DNA of 59,414 nt from Cudoniella acicularis (lineage: Eukaryota > Ascomycota > Leotiomycetes > Helotiales > Helotiaceae). Below, one piece after another: positions 45,815-58,064 of the stretch. How positions within the stretch are numbered: position 1 is the first letter of the stretch; the number at the start of each line of letters is the position of its first letter. The notes beneath the pieces were generated by a model. That model was not told where the DNA came from and searched no databases. It worked only from the letters and a program-made list of their open reading frames with translations. A program made the position numbers and the translations under genes. The DNA lies in assembly GCA_013054445.1 (NCBI GenBank), contig JAAMPI010000150.1:1-59414 (forward strand), read 5' to 3'.

Positions 45815-47733
45815 CGGAACATTATGGCACATCATCTAATATTAAAGAGGTCAAATTGATCGCATCATTTGTGATGGTGCAGGCATTCTCCATTCTAGTA
45901 ATCCTTTTTAAGGCCATAACCACCCTTAGTCTTCAACTGGCCAAAGTTGTGTCCAGATGTCAAGTATCCTTTCCAATGTACTTCACTCCTTTGCCTCGCA
46001 GGTCTAATGTTTCGTGACTTTATCTTCAATCATTTGATGATTGGAATCTGACGCACTACTTGAAAAAGAGGCTACAGAAGATTCTGTATTGGTCTGAGAT
46101 GGGCGAGTTCTATCATTTGTCAGTAAACACAATTACTGGGTAAGGTCAGCGCCGATTCAGTGAGAGGTTACACACCTAGCCTCCTTATGTTGCAACACAG
46201 CTTTGTATTTCACTCCTCCAGTGGTGAACTCTAATGAGTCGAGTATTAGCAGCTTTCCCTGGGCGAATGTTGAGAACTGAATGAGCAGGGGCTTTCTTCA
46301 AGAAGTCCTAGGAGCAAAATTGAATGATATGTGTACTACAAATTGCAGCAAATTTCTCCGGGAACGACTAAGATGTGAGGGTCTTACCAAATGGTACACT
46401 TTTGCCCATCCGCATAGCTTCGTATATCTGCTCGTCGATTGCTTGGGAGCGCATTTTAGCAGGCAAATGTTGATTGCGTAGGTAAGTATATCACGACTCA
46501 AGAAAAGTCTCGAATTTTGATGTTGCAGAATCTTCGGGTTTTACATGACACCCAGATGGGTATCTGGACATTCTTATATATCAAGCGCCTCAACTGTGCA
46601 CGCCGCGTGCCGAATTCCGGGCAACATGACTGTAAGATGTCCCCGGCATCGAATTACTAATTACTTCGTATGAAACCACTTACAAGGACAAAAAAAAATC
46701 AAGAAAACCTCGGTCCCGCCATTTCCGCATCCGAACATTAGTTTGGATTGCGGATGGGTGCTGACCGACCAAGCCGTTTCGTCGAACTCAGCACGCAGAA
46801 GTTACGCCACCAAGAAGAAAACGGAAAAAGATAGTGGGTTTTAGAAATTGAAGCAATGCCTGTAACCTTGGGATGAAATATTTCCTTCCGGCTACATCAC
46901 TTATCTTCCCGCTGTCTAAGTAAATCCTTGGGACTTAGCTTCGACCTATTTGCTGCCAGTAACAACTCATTGTAGCAGGTCGTCCGATTTGAGAGGCTCT
47001 TGACTAGCATTGGCCTTAAAAGTTGCTTCCGTGTGACGATTGTTACACGACTAGGGGAATTCCTTGCTTCATCACCGCAGGTAAAAGGGACAGTAAGCTG
47101 ACCACTTCGCAGCCTCGCCATGCAGGCTTAATCACGTGACACATCAGAAGAAAAGCCAAAAATACGCTTTATAAAGAACTTGAAGAAAGATCCCATCCTG
47201 CCATTCCAGTCAAGATACCAACCAAGGTCCCTGGTAATTGTTGATGGCGGGCTGAAGCTGGCTGATATGTGCCGTTATGTGTGTGTGACAAGAATAAGGT
47301 TAACGGCATAAACGAGCAGGAACTTATGCAATTTATGCAGTCATGGCATTTGTGCATGAGGTATTGAATCGTACCTAGTATCTAGGTACTTCCGTACCTT
47401 GGTGGAATCGGATGTTTCACAGATGTTTTCGGTTCCTAAAGGCTGAAAACGAGTCTGCTTTGTTGCTGGAAACAGGAATCAAATCAATGCCTCTAAAAGG
47501 GTTACGAGTGCCAAGCATCTTCAAAGGGCGGTTACCAACTCAACGCCACAGCTACTATCTTTAGGCCCCGCACCGTGAGGCTTGACGGCCCAGATTATCC
47601 AGTCGTAAGGCCGTCGTCGTAACCATCATTCGCGGACATCCTACTCTTCCTCTTGCCCCCCCCTTCTCCTTCACCTTATTAATTCCCTCTCCATCTTCGA
47701 AGCCGTCATCAAAGTTTCCAGGCAACCCTCAAA
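45815..47733. other. intergenic region upstream of the TM-anchored gene
   Basis: About 1.9 kb with no supportable gene. A 74-codon minus-strand frame (47121-46897, ATG start) reads like protein but has no motif, so it is not called. A pyrimidine-rich tract at 47640-47700 directly precedes the next gene and fits its promoter. Confidence 0.45.
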
Positions 47734-49285
47734 ATGCCAGCCGTGGTCGCAAAAGGTAAGCCACAGTTCTAGAAAATCCAGTACAAATCCCTGCCGTGAT
47801 TGGCCGGCTGAGGGGCAATCATGAGACCTGCAAGGCAGAGTGGCGTTGGACGACGCGCAAGTGATCTCCTCGAGGCATCAATCGCTACGTTATTCAATCC
47901 TACATTTCCTATTCAATTTTTCTGTTTCCAGAGAATCTTTGTACTTCCCTTTATATTCTAGACTTTGTCCAAAAACTGCCTAAAACAAACTGTGCAAGAA
48001 CAATGCCTAATCATCCTATTGCAGGGGCGATCATCGTGGTCTCCGTGGCTGTTGCCGTAAGTCTCCTCGACGTCGTTTTGAAAGCTCCTCTAACTTATTC
48101 TAGGCCGCAATCGCAGTTTACGAGTCTCCTCAGGCACGACAGTTCGCTGAAGATGTCCGAAGACGAATAGCTATTGCCTTACACTCTCTCGGTGATGAGA
48201 TCAATCCCTCCCCTCAACAACCCCGATTCAACCGACCTGAGGATGCAGAGGGTTTCATGCAGAGCCCAGGGAATGCCGAGCCTGGAGTCGATGCAGACGA
48301 GGAGTCCCGACGACGGCAGAGAGAGGAGTTGATGTACTGGAATGCTGTTCATATGGAAAAAATAGCAAAGGAACGACAGCTTTCCGGAGAGAGACCAGCC
48401 AACAGAAGCCGGGGGTCGAGCTTTGATGACTTTTTACAGGAGGACACTACAGCCGAGAAGGGAACATACGTCTATAACACCGGTGCAGATATCCACAGGG
48501 AAGCTGACGAAGGTCTCCGAAATCGTGGCGTCAGAGGTCTAGACCGAGGATCTGTCTACGCGAATCCGTTTGGTGATGAACATAATATCGACTGGGACGA
48601 ACAACGAGCGATTGATGCCAGCCTGATGGCACCTGAAGCAAATGACAGAATGGAGTCAATGTCCGACCTCTATAGCGCAAATGAAGACCCCCGCCCAACC
48701 CGCGAGATAACGGCCACCATCGCTGAGCAACTGATTGACTATTCTGAGCCTGTTCCCGACCCACCAGTCTCGTATCCCTCGATCGAGATGCAGGAAGAGA
48801 TTAATTTCACCAACATGTCGGAGCGAACACGGGACGATTCAGCTTATGCCTCAATCCATGCCTGGGCGGATAATGCAAATAGTAGCTTTTATTCGCCTCT
48901 ACCCATAACACCTCGCGCTTCATCACCACAAACACCATTTGAAGCTGTTCCAGGCTCACCTTTTGATGACCCTCCTGTTTCCGTTCCGGGTGATCTCACA
49001 CCCACCGACTCGATCTCTCTTGCTGGATCTGGAGAAGCTGAGGAAGTCGTAAGCAACTTATTTATTTGCCCCTTTTTCTAACCCCCTATTATAAGAGGAT
49101 TTTCATCCTCCCGGCTTCCTCGCCGACAAAGAAAATATTTTGCTAATACGTTGAAGTGGGCACCAAGGAGCGGAGCGACGAGCGAGGCCGACGTGATGAG
49201 CGTTGATGGTGATGGCATAAGCACTCCCGGCACGTGGACCGAGGTCGGCAGTGTAGTCAGTGAGAACGATGCAGTACATCATTAG
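47734..49285 (+). CDS. Membrane-anchored protein of unknown function
   Basis: Four exons: 47734-47755, 48025-48056, 48104-49048 and 49157-49285, giving 375 aa. Exons 1 and 2 are tiny (22 and 32 bases) but have clean GTAAG donors and keep frame. They create a hydrophobic N-terminal segment, GAIIVVSVAVAAAIAV (residues about 8-23), followed by YESPQARQF and an amphipathic RRRIAIALHSLGDEI. This looks like a signal anchor with a short lumenal N-terminus. The rest is acidic, Ser/Pro-rich and probably disordered, and includes a YANPFGDEHNIDWDE segment. Exon 4 (ending GTWTEVGSVVSENDAVHH) is chosen because the 108-bp intron ends with a TGCTAATACG branch site 6 bases before its AG and joins in phase. 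I do not recognise the family. Confidence 0.72.
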
Positions 49286-50571
49286 GTTTTCTGTCACAAA
49301 AGATACTAGACTTGTTGGCGATTGGTGTTATGATTACATGGACATAAGCAATACAGCGCTGGGAATAGTCTGGATTGGGATCATATGGGAGGAATTGGGT
49401 GGCGCAATTGTGTCCTGAGGTCTATTGGAGTAAATTGGTTATTTCAAGATTGTTCATTCCAAATCACTCTTCAATTCACATGTATCAATTGATTGCTAAA
49501 TCTTCATGTGGCCTTTTTAAAGGGTATTTATAGACATTCCTAGTTCCTAGAGACCATGCTTTGAGATTGCCAAACTCGAAACTTCATAGATTTTCGCAGA
49601 CTTGTAAGATTACGTACGCCGGTCATAATTTGGATTTAAGAAGGCCCTTCGGATGAGCCCAACAACGTCATTATTTAAGAACCCAACCTGAACCTAGTAT
49701 GCAAAACAGTATGCAAAACAGTATGAACATCCTGCATTCGAGAACCATCAGTTGAAGACCATTCACACAACTTCTCCTACCAGGCGAAAAACTATCTTAG
49801 AATCATGTAATTCACCTGCGGAATAAGCACAATATCACGGTTTTGAGAACACAACCACGGGACAACAATACTATATATGTGTTACGGGTATATAATTTAC
49901 TGGGGTTGATTACCGAGACCATCGCTATAGTTTCCATTATCTAGAAAACGTATTATATTAGGTAACTTCAAAACAAATAAACAAATGATACTTTTCAAGT
50001 TTACCTGTGACCTGCTGGCTCCATGCTCATTGTTCGGTTCCTTGGGTGGGGGTTTAAAAAGGGACTTTGCTCAGCGGCTTCCATAAGCAATATCACATCG
50101 CCAAATCGCGTACAACACTTGAATTTTTTTAAACAATTAATAATTTGAAAGGAGAATAAATCATTTAGACAGGATCAAAAGTTATACCAGATCAGTATTC
50201 CTCTAATTCTCTCTCTGGCTGTTAACTAGATGGCCATGCTGAGTTAACACCATGTTAGTAAACGTGGCTCTGCTCAAACCCCACTCTTCTACAGCTACTA
50301 GCAGCATCGCTGTATCTCAATCGGCAATAACTATTTTAGAATCTTCTGGTTTCGGTTTTTTTCGTGTTTTATATACACACAAGAGCTTAGAAGCTCATCT
50401 CAGGAATATTTTGTACACGCGGCACGCCTGCTGTGAAGCAGTTTCCCTTCTCACACACCCAATATTATATACAATGGTACCGTGCTCCGATTTGTGTGTT
50501 TCCAAAAGCCCCAGAAAATATATACAAAAAATTATTATTACTGCTGTTATTCAAAGAGTTTTCTCTTCCAA
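49286..50571. other. convergent intergenic region
   Basis: About 1.3 kb, A/T-rich, between the TM-anchored gene (plus) and MTC6 (minus). It holds a 12-bp tandem repeat at 49696-49725. A plus-strand frame from 50252 to 50797 is antisense to the MTC6 3' end and is not called. Confidence 0.45.
49696..49725 (+). repeat. 12-bp tandem repeat, 2.5 copies
   Basis: AGTATGCAAAAC is repeated twice and followed by AGTATG. It lies outside genes, probably in the 3' flank of the TM-anchored gene. Nothing further can be said. Confidence 0.85.
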
Positions 50572-52688
50572 TCACGACGGAATGCCTTCATATGTGATAC
50601 CATTATCGGCTCTTTTCCTGTTTCGTTTTCTCGTCTTTCTGTTTCCAGCTGCTTTGACGAAGATAGTTAATGCTGTGATAATTAAAACAATTATAGCTGC
50701 TACAGTGGGAACCTGTGTAAGTAGAAATCAGCATGATGTTGACAACGCGAAAGTAAAAAGCCGCTTACTTACCAAAATAACCCTCCTTTTAAGATAGTCT
50801 GCTTGTGACGAAGACTGATTATATGGACATGTAGCATTGGGGCCACCTGTAACCCAACAGCCGCTCGTATCCAAATCATTGAAGTCTACCCAGCAAGCGC
50901 CGTGGCCATCGTATTCTCGCCTACTTTCTCTCATCGCTTGGCTAAGATAGCTGTTTTCCAGAGCAGTCCTTGGAGCCGCAAATGCGTAATTATCAGGGCA
51001 GGCCTGATTAGCGTAAGAATAGGAGATTGGGTAGTTAGTAATGCTCCAATTATAGGGCTGTCCGTTTGCACGGCATGCAGCATAGTAATATTGGGAGCAG
51101 TCAGCCACAACCCAGCGGCCAGAGAGGTCGATATTAGTTGTAGCGCAGCGAAAGAGAGATTCACTGCTGGCGTCACTCGGACTGTAATCTCGAGGTTCAT
51201 TTGGGGCCCAACTCCCTACTAAAATCAGTACTTGAAAGAAATGGTCTCCGGTTTGAGCGATGCAGTGTTAAAAGGCTAAGAAGAGGTAAACTCACAAATG
51301 GTAGCATAGGAGTAATTTTGATATGGGCGATAATTCTCATGAGCAGTGCTATTCAGTAGGGTGACATTTAAATAGGGCGATGTCCCACAATTAGTTGTAT
51401 TGGTGGTTAAATTAAGAAGTGGAACAATGTTTGCTGAAGCGGATGTGGGATAATCGAATCCAGGTAATGTTGCATCAGCAGCCCAAGATGAGTTAACCTG
51501 CGATACATCCCCTATATTGTTAAGCATAAAACAGCCACGGGTTAAATCTCCGGAGCTGTCAGCAGATACATTCGTGGAGAAATCCTGGATATAGCCATTG
51601 GGGAACACGGTGCCTGAGTCGCCGCTAAAGTTATAGCCACTTAGTTGTGGATCGACGGTTCCCCATCCAAGCAACAATCTTTTGCCCTTTGAAAACTCAA
51701 CATAGCTCTCTGAAGGCCACCCGCCTTGAGTCGAAATGATTCCATTCTGGTCCGACGTTGTGTGATAGTAGTCCTCAACGGGCCGATATCCATCAGCAAC
51801 TGCATACCACGATGCGTTTAGGTTGAGCCGATCAGACATGAGATTGGTTGGAGTGTATATATATTGAGAGAGGTTGGCTGCAAAGAGGTTTCCAACGAGA
51901 TTGGAAGGGCCGGGCAGGTTGCTTGGTGTTGGAGTACTGGAGAGGGGGTGTGCATTTGATGCTGAGGCGTGAATGTTGAAGAAAACAAACAGCATATGAG
52001 CGCCAAGGGTATTTTCCGTCTTTAAAATATAATCCAATAGTTGACTAGTGAAAGTAGAAAGGTTTATAGTTGTTGTGCAAAGATATGGACCAATTGAAAC
52101 TAGAGGTTCATTTGGACTATCTGGTAGGATGGAAATACTTGGCAAACTTGTTCCTAGAGAGGTTTCGGCTGAGTTCAGTTCTATGGTTGATCCAGAAGAT
52201 GTTGCTGGTCCAGAAGCAGTTGTACCAGATGAGACCCCAGAAGTTATTGCAGCCTGTGATGGGGTGGGCTCTGCATCCGAAGTCAGAGCCACGAGAGGCT
52301 CAGTGGGCGAGCTTATGGTAACTGTTGTTGGAAGAGGAGAATTTGAAATGGTGCTTGGAACTGCAGCAGGACAAAAGGACCAAACGCTTCTCTCTTGATC
52401 CCAATACAAATCTATCTCAAAACGCCGAAAGCCAACGGCCAGAAGATTTGAGAGACAGTCCCCCGAATTGTCATCTTCAAATCTCAAATGAGAAAAACAG
52501 GCGGCAGTGAAAGAGACGCCTGGAGAAGTAACATAGTTGATCGGGATTCTTAGACTCAAATCTCTTTGTGACTAGGGTAGCTCAGCACAGAGTCTAGGAC
52601 AGGGAATTTCAACAGCACTTACAAGAAGCGCTGTAGCATATGAGCCTTCGGGATCGACTCCGGGGTCCGGGGAATAACTTTCGCTCAT
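50572..52688 (-). CDS. MTC6: Maintenance of telomere capping protein 6 homologue
   Basis: Fungal membrane protein named from a yeast telomere-capping screen; the molecular role is unclear. Four exons, 52688-52623, 52571-51296, 51215-50773 and 50712-50572 (introns 51, 80 and 60 bp), give 641 aa. Conserved N-terminal block across intron 1: SQRDLSLRIPINYVTSPGVS, then FRRFEIDLYWDQERSVWSFC. The middle has a Ser/Thr/Pro-rich insert and many Asn-x-Ser/Thr sites (lumenal or extracellular). After intron 2 come WSWAPNEPRD and a Cys-rich lectin-like part with DCSQYYYAACR and FAAPRTALEN. Exon 4 supplies the single C-terminal membrane helix (VAAIIVLIITALTIFV) and a basic tail ending YEGIPS, as in other ascomycetes. 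The acceptor of exon 3 is the second AG of AGTAG, which restores the WSWAP motif. Confidence 0.93.
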
Positions 52689-53196
52689 TTTCCTGTCATC
52701 GAACTAACTTGGAGTCGTGGTGAGAGGCCATTCGGACTAATCGGATCCCCCGGATGAAAGTAAGAAATATCAGGGTCACCATTCAACCCAGTGGTCTGAG
52801 AAACTTGCCATCCAAGGTGTGAAAGAAGACCGATGTATTATAATTGATATGTTCAAAACACAACCTTTTGCAATTGCGAGGCGTTACTTCCATGACGGCA
52901 AATTGAATTCTAGACAAAGAAAGAACTACAAGTAGACTTGCTGACGTTATTTATTTTAAGCTCGAAGCTATGACCCTTAAGGTTACCTACTGGGTAGGTA
53001 CATGTAGGTGCCGACGATCAGCCACAAAGCCACTGTGGCGCATTCAGACACGTTTCTTAACCGTCAATGAGAACAGGTCTCAAAATTCAGTTCTTCAGCC
53101 TTGAGTCCTTGACACCACGAGTGCGCTCTCTCCTTCTTCCACAACCGACTTCGACTTCGACTTCGACTTCCCACGTACCCCTTCACATTCCTCACG
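52689..53196. other. divergent promoter region (MTC6 / SEC62)
   Basis: The 508 bp between the two starts. It contains the hexanucleotide repeat listed separately. No gene seen. Confidence 0.45.
53147..53170 (+). repeat. Hexanucleotide repeat (GACTTC)4 in the SEC62 leader
   Basis: Four perfect GACTTC units, ending 26 bases before the SEC62 start codon, therefore probably in its 5' UTR. A six-base microsatellite is a likely length-variable site between strains. Confidence 0.85.
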
Positions 53197-54432
53197 ATGG
53201 CGAACCAAGGACCGCCGCAAGGGCAAAACCCCTTTGCCATTCCTCCTGGCGGACAGCCCACCCCAGAGCAAATTGCTATGATGCAGCGACAGTTAGCAAT
53301 CGATGCGCAGAAGCATGGAATGACCGTCCCCCAATTCGTTGAGAAGTTGAAGGCACAAGCAATGGCACAACAGCAGGCACAACAACAAGCTGCTGCTCAA
53401 GGCAGCGGAGGCGCCGCGCCAGAACAACCGCAGCAGCAGCAGCAACAGCAGCAACCCATTACACCTGGTCCTCCAACCCCTGCCGCACTCGCAGTAGCCT
53501 CATTCTTGAAGAATCAGGATCTAAAAGTCCGGACATGTATTCTAAACGGACAGCGCAAAGACATGTTTAAGGGTACGTGATCAATTTTGTTTGCCCAACT
53601 CGCCCTGTTCTAACAAGCCTGGTAGTCAAACGTGCTCTCAGAGCCTTACAATCCCCAGCATATGAAAAAGCCCGAAAGAAGAATCCCCTCCTTCCCGAAA
53701 TCACGGATCGCGCATCTCTCGAGAACTGCTTTAAGCTCCTACCCCTCTCCCTCCTTGCACTTAGAGTCTCTAAAGTCGATCCACATGAAGGACATGATCA
53801 TGCGCCTGGAGCACACAAGACTAAGCGGGTGAAGGGACTCTGGACTGTCAAAATTGAGCAACAGCAAGAATGCCGTGAAGACTTGCACTTCGTCTGGCTG
53901 TACGAGGGTTCGCAAATCAAACAAAAGTTGTATGCAGCCGGTGCGCTGGCAATCATTTTTGCAATTGTGTTGTTCCCGCTGTGGCCAATGAAAATGCGCC
54001 TTGGAGTATGGTATTTGAGCATGGGAATGCTTGGTCTAATTGGACTATTCTTCGTAATGGCTATTTTCCGACTGATTCTTTTTGCGATCACGATGTTTGC
54101 TGTTCCCCCTGGATTATGGTTGTATCCAAATCTATTTGAGGATGTGGGATTCTTTGATAGTTTTAGGCCTCTTTGGGGATGGCAAGAAGTAAGCTCTTCC
54201 CTTGTGCTACATGAGCCTGGACCTGTACTAATATAATGGGTTTTAGGAAAAGAAGAAGAAGAAGAAGAAGCAGTCTGGATCTGCTAATGCGGGTGCTACT
54301 ATGGCAGCGATGACGGGCCAACCTGCTCCAGCTACCGCAACCACCACATCCTCAGCACCCCAGATGACGACTTCGACCCCTCAGCAAAGGCACATGGCAC
54401 CTAGAGTTGAGGAAGTTTTTGATGAGGACTAA
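53197..54432 (+). CDS. SEC62: ER protein-translocation subunit SEC62
   Basis: Component of the post-translational translocon (with Sec63/Sec61) in the ER membrane. Exons: 53197-53572, 53626-54188 and 54247-54432, giving 374 aa. A Gln/Pro-rich N-terminus carries a short polyQ encoded by CAG/CAA (53431-53454). Next comes the conserved cytosolic domain with ASFLKNQDLKVRTCILNGQR and, across intron 1, VKRALRALQSPAYEKARK. Then two membrane helices (ALAIIFAIVLFPLWPM and a longer one around GLIGLFFVMAIFRLILFAI) with a short lumenal loop, and the family's PPGLWLYPNLF segment. Exon 3 begins with EK followed by six more lysines (AAG x7, 54250-54270) and ends in an acidic EEVFDED tail. Both introns are 53-58 bp. 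Confidence 0.95.
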
Positions 54433-55409
54433 ATGAAATCAGCTTTGTATGATTCTTTCATTTAAGTCTAATTTTGAATGGCGAAATTCCCCGGTTGTGT
54501 TGGGTTGGTTCAGAGGGAGTCCTTAGGTGGCTCTCCGGCGTGAGTGGGAAAAAATGATTTGTGTATAACATGCTGCGGGGACCCATATATCATAGCTTGC
54601 CGGCGTTTACCTTAGTTAGAGGTGCAATAATATTGAAACCTTTTGCCAGTAAAACCGTTAACATCTTGTGAAGATTTGGGATGAGAAAATTCAATCTAGG
54701 ACAATGCTGTAGGATAGGGTCAACTCTCTTATTTTCATAAACCAAGAGCCTGTGAGCTGTAGTGGGAAAACCAGGGAGTGATCTCGAGAGACGTGGATTG
54801 AGAAGAACTTTAGAAACACGCCAATCGCATTTGTTCTTGCCCGAAGTAAAAGCAGACGACTTGCTACGATTCATGGGTAACTCCTTGAAGGTCCACGACA
54901 GCTTAATCAAGCGTAACTACCTATCACTCCATATTTTTACAGTCATGCAAAGCCTCTTTTCTAAGTCTTTCCATAAGACTACATGTGAGCAAGGAAGCCA
55001 TAACAAGGTTACAATACGCAAGGACCACGCGCCATCTCGCGATTTGAGTATTTTAATCTTTATTTCTTCTCTCTATCTTCTCTTTTCTAGTCTTATCTTA
55101 CATTACCATTCATATAATACATCTCATCGAAAGTCATATCTGCTCATGTATGAAGGAACAAAAATCCGCTTAAGCGCCAATCACGAAGAAAAGAGGTATA
55201 TCCAGTTCAGTCCGGTCCTGTCCTATCGCCATGTAACACCGCCTGCCTTCATCCACCGCCTCCGCGATTGCTCGCCCAATTATATATAGTTTCCTTCTCC
55301 CGCCAGGAAATGATCGTGCTGTAATCTTACATGTGTAGATTGAGAAAAGAAATGGATTGTGAGCTTTTATTCAAGCATGTGAGGTGAAATGTTGGGACTG
55401 TGTTATGGT
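54433..55409. other. convergent intergenic region
   Basis: About 980 bp between SEC62 (plus) and the PH-domain gene (minus). The 175-codon plus frame at 54762 begins at ATG but has no motif and lies in a T-rich 3' region, so it is not called. Confidence 0.45.
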
Positions 55410-58064
55410 CTAGACTTGTACGGAATTTCTGAACCCTATTGGAGGTGATTTCATAGCTCCGCCGGGGGGTGGTAAAGGAGGTAGAGCACAGTCTGGCGGG
55501 GGAGCGGGAGGTGGCCCGGTAACCAGGAGCGGCATGCTTTTTCTATTTGCAAGCGTTTTCAAACTCTCGTCGACGCGTAAATGATGGATTGATGGCGAAA
55601 CAAGTGATGACGGTAATTTGGGTTCGCTTTTTGTGCTGTTTAAAGTGGGCGATATTTCCAGAATAGTATTATGGAGGTTTGTAGATGATACTGAAGGTAG
55701 TCTCGGTGACTTATTTTGCTGAGGATTGCTACCAGAGCCGTGTTGAGAAGCGTGTATTTGCATACTTGTTGGACGGCGAAGCTTGCTTTTTGTATTGGCA
55801 AGAGCTGGGAGCGAGGGGATGATTGTAACTGTGCCATCAGACTCATCTTCCATCGTATAATGAGAAGGTGATTCTGACAAGGGGCTTGGAAAGGACGGTG
55901 CTGGAAGCAACGACGGTCTTGGGCCGTTTTTTGTTGTGTCATTGAGCGTTTGCGTGCTAGAGTAGCGCCGAGGAAATTGAAAGTCGAGAAATGCTGCATC
56001 TCCAGCATTCTGTAGCATGAGACTGGATCTACGTTCAGGGAGGCCTTCATGGAACGAAGTATTGATTGGCGCCAACGGGAGGGGTCGGTCAAGAGCTGAT
56101 CGTTCTACATATCGAATTTCGGTCTCCTCGACCACAGGCCAGCCAGCCTCAACGTGCGGCTGTATATGCAGGCGGGGAACGTTTGGGGAACCCTTCGTAG
56201 GATCTAGAGGCTGGTAGACTGTCGCATTCGACATCGAAATCTCGGAGCCCATGCTCGTGGGTTCATATGAAGCCTCAGCGGCGGTTGTAACGATATCTGG
56301 AACATTCAACATATCTCTTCTCATAGGTGGGCTTTTCATAGTTGAGTATCTTTTGCTTGAAGAGTTTGGAACGCTGAAATTCGGCGTAGTAGGAGACTGG
56401 TTCCGAACTGGACGCGAGGGTCCCCCGTAGGTAGAATGAGGACGGAAGTTTGCGGGTTGGTGTGCTTCGAGAACTTGAATGGACGTGTTTTGCATGGATC
56501 TTCGGCGTTCATTTATGGCTGATGCATTTGGTCTCATTCGAATATCCTCGAAAGAATTTTTGGGAGGGAAATCGTCCACTGTGGAGCAACTCTCTCTGGT
56601 AGGAGAAGTAGTTGGTGAAGACCCTTGTGAAGTGATGAGCGTCCGTTGGCCTGAGGACATGAATGACAGCCTGTTTGCGCTATCTCGCAAATTCTCAAGT
56701 TGACGTTCATCGTGAGAAGCCACACTGTTAGCGGCGGAGCGATTGCCAGTGGAAGGCCGGGCAGTGGCACTCTGAGCTTTAGCAAGATCTGAAGCGGTGG
56801 CTTCCAGCTTCTGTTGGAGTTGAATGTCGCCATTCCAAGCGCGAGCAGTTAGGGATGGGCTTTGAGGTGAACTTGGATTGGAAGATTGGCCCCTCGGAAC
56901 CAGATATCGATGGCTTGGCTGAGCTTTCAACTGCATAACTTTATCATCTGCTTTTGGTTTGCCCGTTTCAGAGACGTGCTTCTTGCCACCCAGCGCCTCA
57001 ATTTCTCTTCTTACCACAGCAAGCCACGAATCCATATCCTCAGCGCTGTTCAAAACTAAAAGTAGACTTGTAGCGGTTCTTCGATAGTCAGCACCTCTAA
57101 AGGCAAGCCGCGATAAAAGAGATCTTGAGTCAGCTGCAGGGGAACCATCAGCATCCATCGCTTGAGATATCTGTAGGACCCAATGTTTCCCAGGAATCAC
57201 GTCACTAGCAAATGCCACCGACTCTTTTCCAAGCTGCATCATTTTTTCTGGTAGTCTATCGAATGACCCGTCTCCAGCATACTGCAGGAGATACCCAGAT
57301 GTCACGAGGATGAAAATCTTTTGAGTCCAATCTGCTTTTGATATAGACCCCGAGATCTGCCGCCGATGTTTACTTTTCTTCTCTGCCTTTTTGGCAGCTA
57401 AGCCCTGCTCGTTCCCATCACCATCATGACCACCTTGGGCTATTTCATCCCGAAGACTATTATTCCTTTTGTGATTACTCAGCCGTAAAATAGCGTCGGC
57501 AGACAGTGTTGAGGCCGATAATGTTGCATGTTTGATCGCTTGTGGATAGGCTTGGAATAGGGGAGGAGGATCCCATGCAGCAGATGTTCGGGTTGGAGCT
57601 CTTGGTGACGATTTCGATGATTTCGGGCTTGGTTTGCTTGGTGTCCTTTTGGGTTTGACTGATTTGGATCTCAAATTCATGCGGGACGTTCTGGCGGGCT
57701 GTCTCGATGGTGTTGTTGGCGTGTTTGATGATGCAACAGTTGTACTTCTGGTAATAGAAAGACTTCGGGGGACAGCTGGTTGCGGTTTCTCAGGCGGCGG
57801 CTCCTCCATAACTGGAGACACAATGTTCTTTTCTGTCTGGTTTTTTGCCCTTGTGAACATGCCCCGCAGTCCTCCTTTGGACTCCCGTCGGCCTAGCTTC
57901 TGCGGCCGCAAAGGCACCCGACCGTTACCATCGACTTCCGAAGAAAAATGCATTGGTGGTGGGCGCATTCGCCGATTGAAGCTGAATGTCGATTGGGGTG
58001 GGTTAAATCTGTGAGATGGGTCTGTATCCCGAAAGGCAAGATTTTCAACACCGGAGACGGCCAT
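55410..58064 (-). CDS. PH-domain-containing protein of unknown function
   Basis: Single exon, 884 aa, ATG start (MAVSGVENLAFRD). A basic, Ser/Pro-rich N-terminal region (residues about 80-240) is followed by a PH-like domain at about 245-365: ADWTQKIFILVTSGYLLQYAG opens it, GKHWVLQISQ lies in the middle, and AEDMDSWLAVVRREIEAL forms the closing helix with the invariant Trp. The C-terminal half is disordered, with many Ser/Pro patches and a Pro-rich PPPAPPPDCALPPLPPPGG end that could bind SH3 or profilin. PH proteins of this layout occur throughout filamentous ascomycetes; the role and lipid preference are not known. No introns seen. Confidence 0.85.
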   Translation of the reverse strand: MAVSGVENLAFRDTDPSHRFNPPQSTFSFNRRMRPPPMHFSSEVDGNGRVPLRPQKLGRRESKGGLRGMFTRAKNQTEKNIVSPVMEEPPPEKPQPAVPRSLSITRSTTVASSNTPTTPSRQPARTSRMNLRSKSVKPKRTPSKPSPKSSKSSPRAPTRTSAAWDPPPLFQAYPQAIKHATLSASTLSADAILRLSNHKRNNSLRDEIAQGGHDGDGNEQGLAAKKAEKKSKHRRQISGSISKADWTQKIFILVTSGYLLQYAGDGSFDRLPEKMMQLGKESVAFASDVIPGKHWVLQISQAMDADGSPAADSRSLLSRLAFRGADYRRTATSLLLVLNSAEDMDSWLAVVRREIEALGGKKHVSETGKPKADDKVMQLKAQPSHRYLVPRGQSSNPSSPQSPSLTARAWNGDIQLQQKLEATASDLAKAQSATARPSTGNRSAANSVASHDERQLENLRDSANRLSFMSSGQRTLITSQGSSPTTSPTRESCSTVDDFPPKNSFEDIRMRPNASAINERRRSMQNTSIQVLEAHQPANFRPHSTYGGPSRPVRNQSPTTPNFSVPNSSSKRYSTMKSPPMRRDMLNVPDIVTTAAEASYEPTSMGSEISMSNATVYQPLDPTKGSPNVPRLHIQPHVEAGWPVVEETEIRYVERSALDRPLPLAPINTSFHEGLPERRSSLMLQNAGDAAFLDFQFPRRYSSTQTLNDTTKNGPRPSLLPAPSFPSPLSESPSHYTMEDESDGTVTIIPSLPALANTKSKLRRPTSMQIHASQHGSGSNPQQNKSPRLPSVSSTNLHNTILEISPTLNSTKSEPKLPSSLVSPSIHHLRVDESLKTLANRKSMPLLVTGPPPAPPPDCALPPLPPPGGAMKSPPIGFRNSVQV

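Noticed and set aside
46897..47121. 74-codon minus-strand ATG frame
   Set aside because: Protein-like in parts, but no motif and no partner exon; not enough to call.
50252..50797. 181-codon plus-strand frame over the MTC6 3' end
   Set aside because: Antisense to exon 4 and part of exon 3 of MTC6, whose membrane helix and YEGIPS tail are clear.
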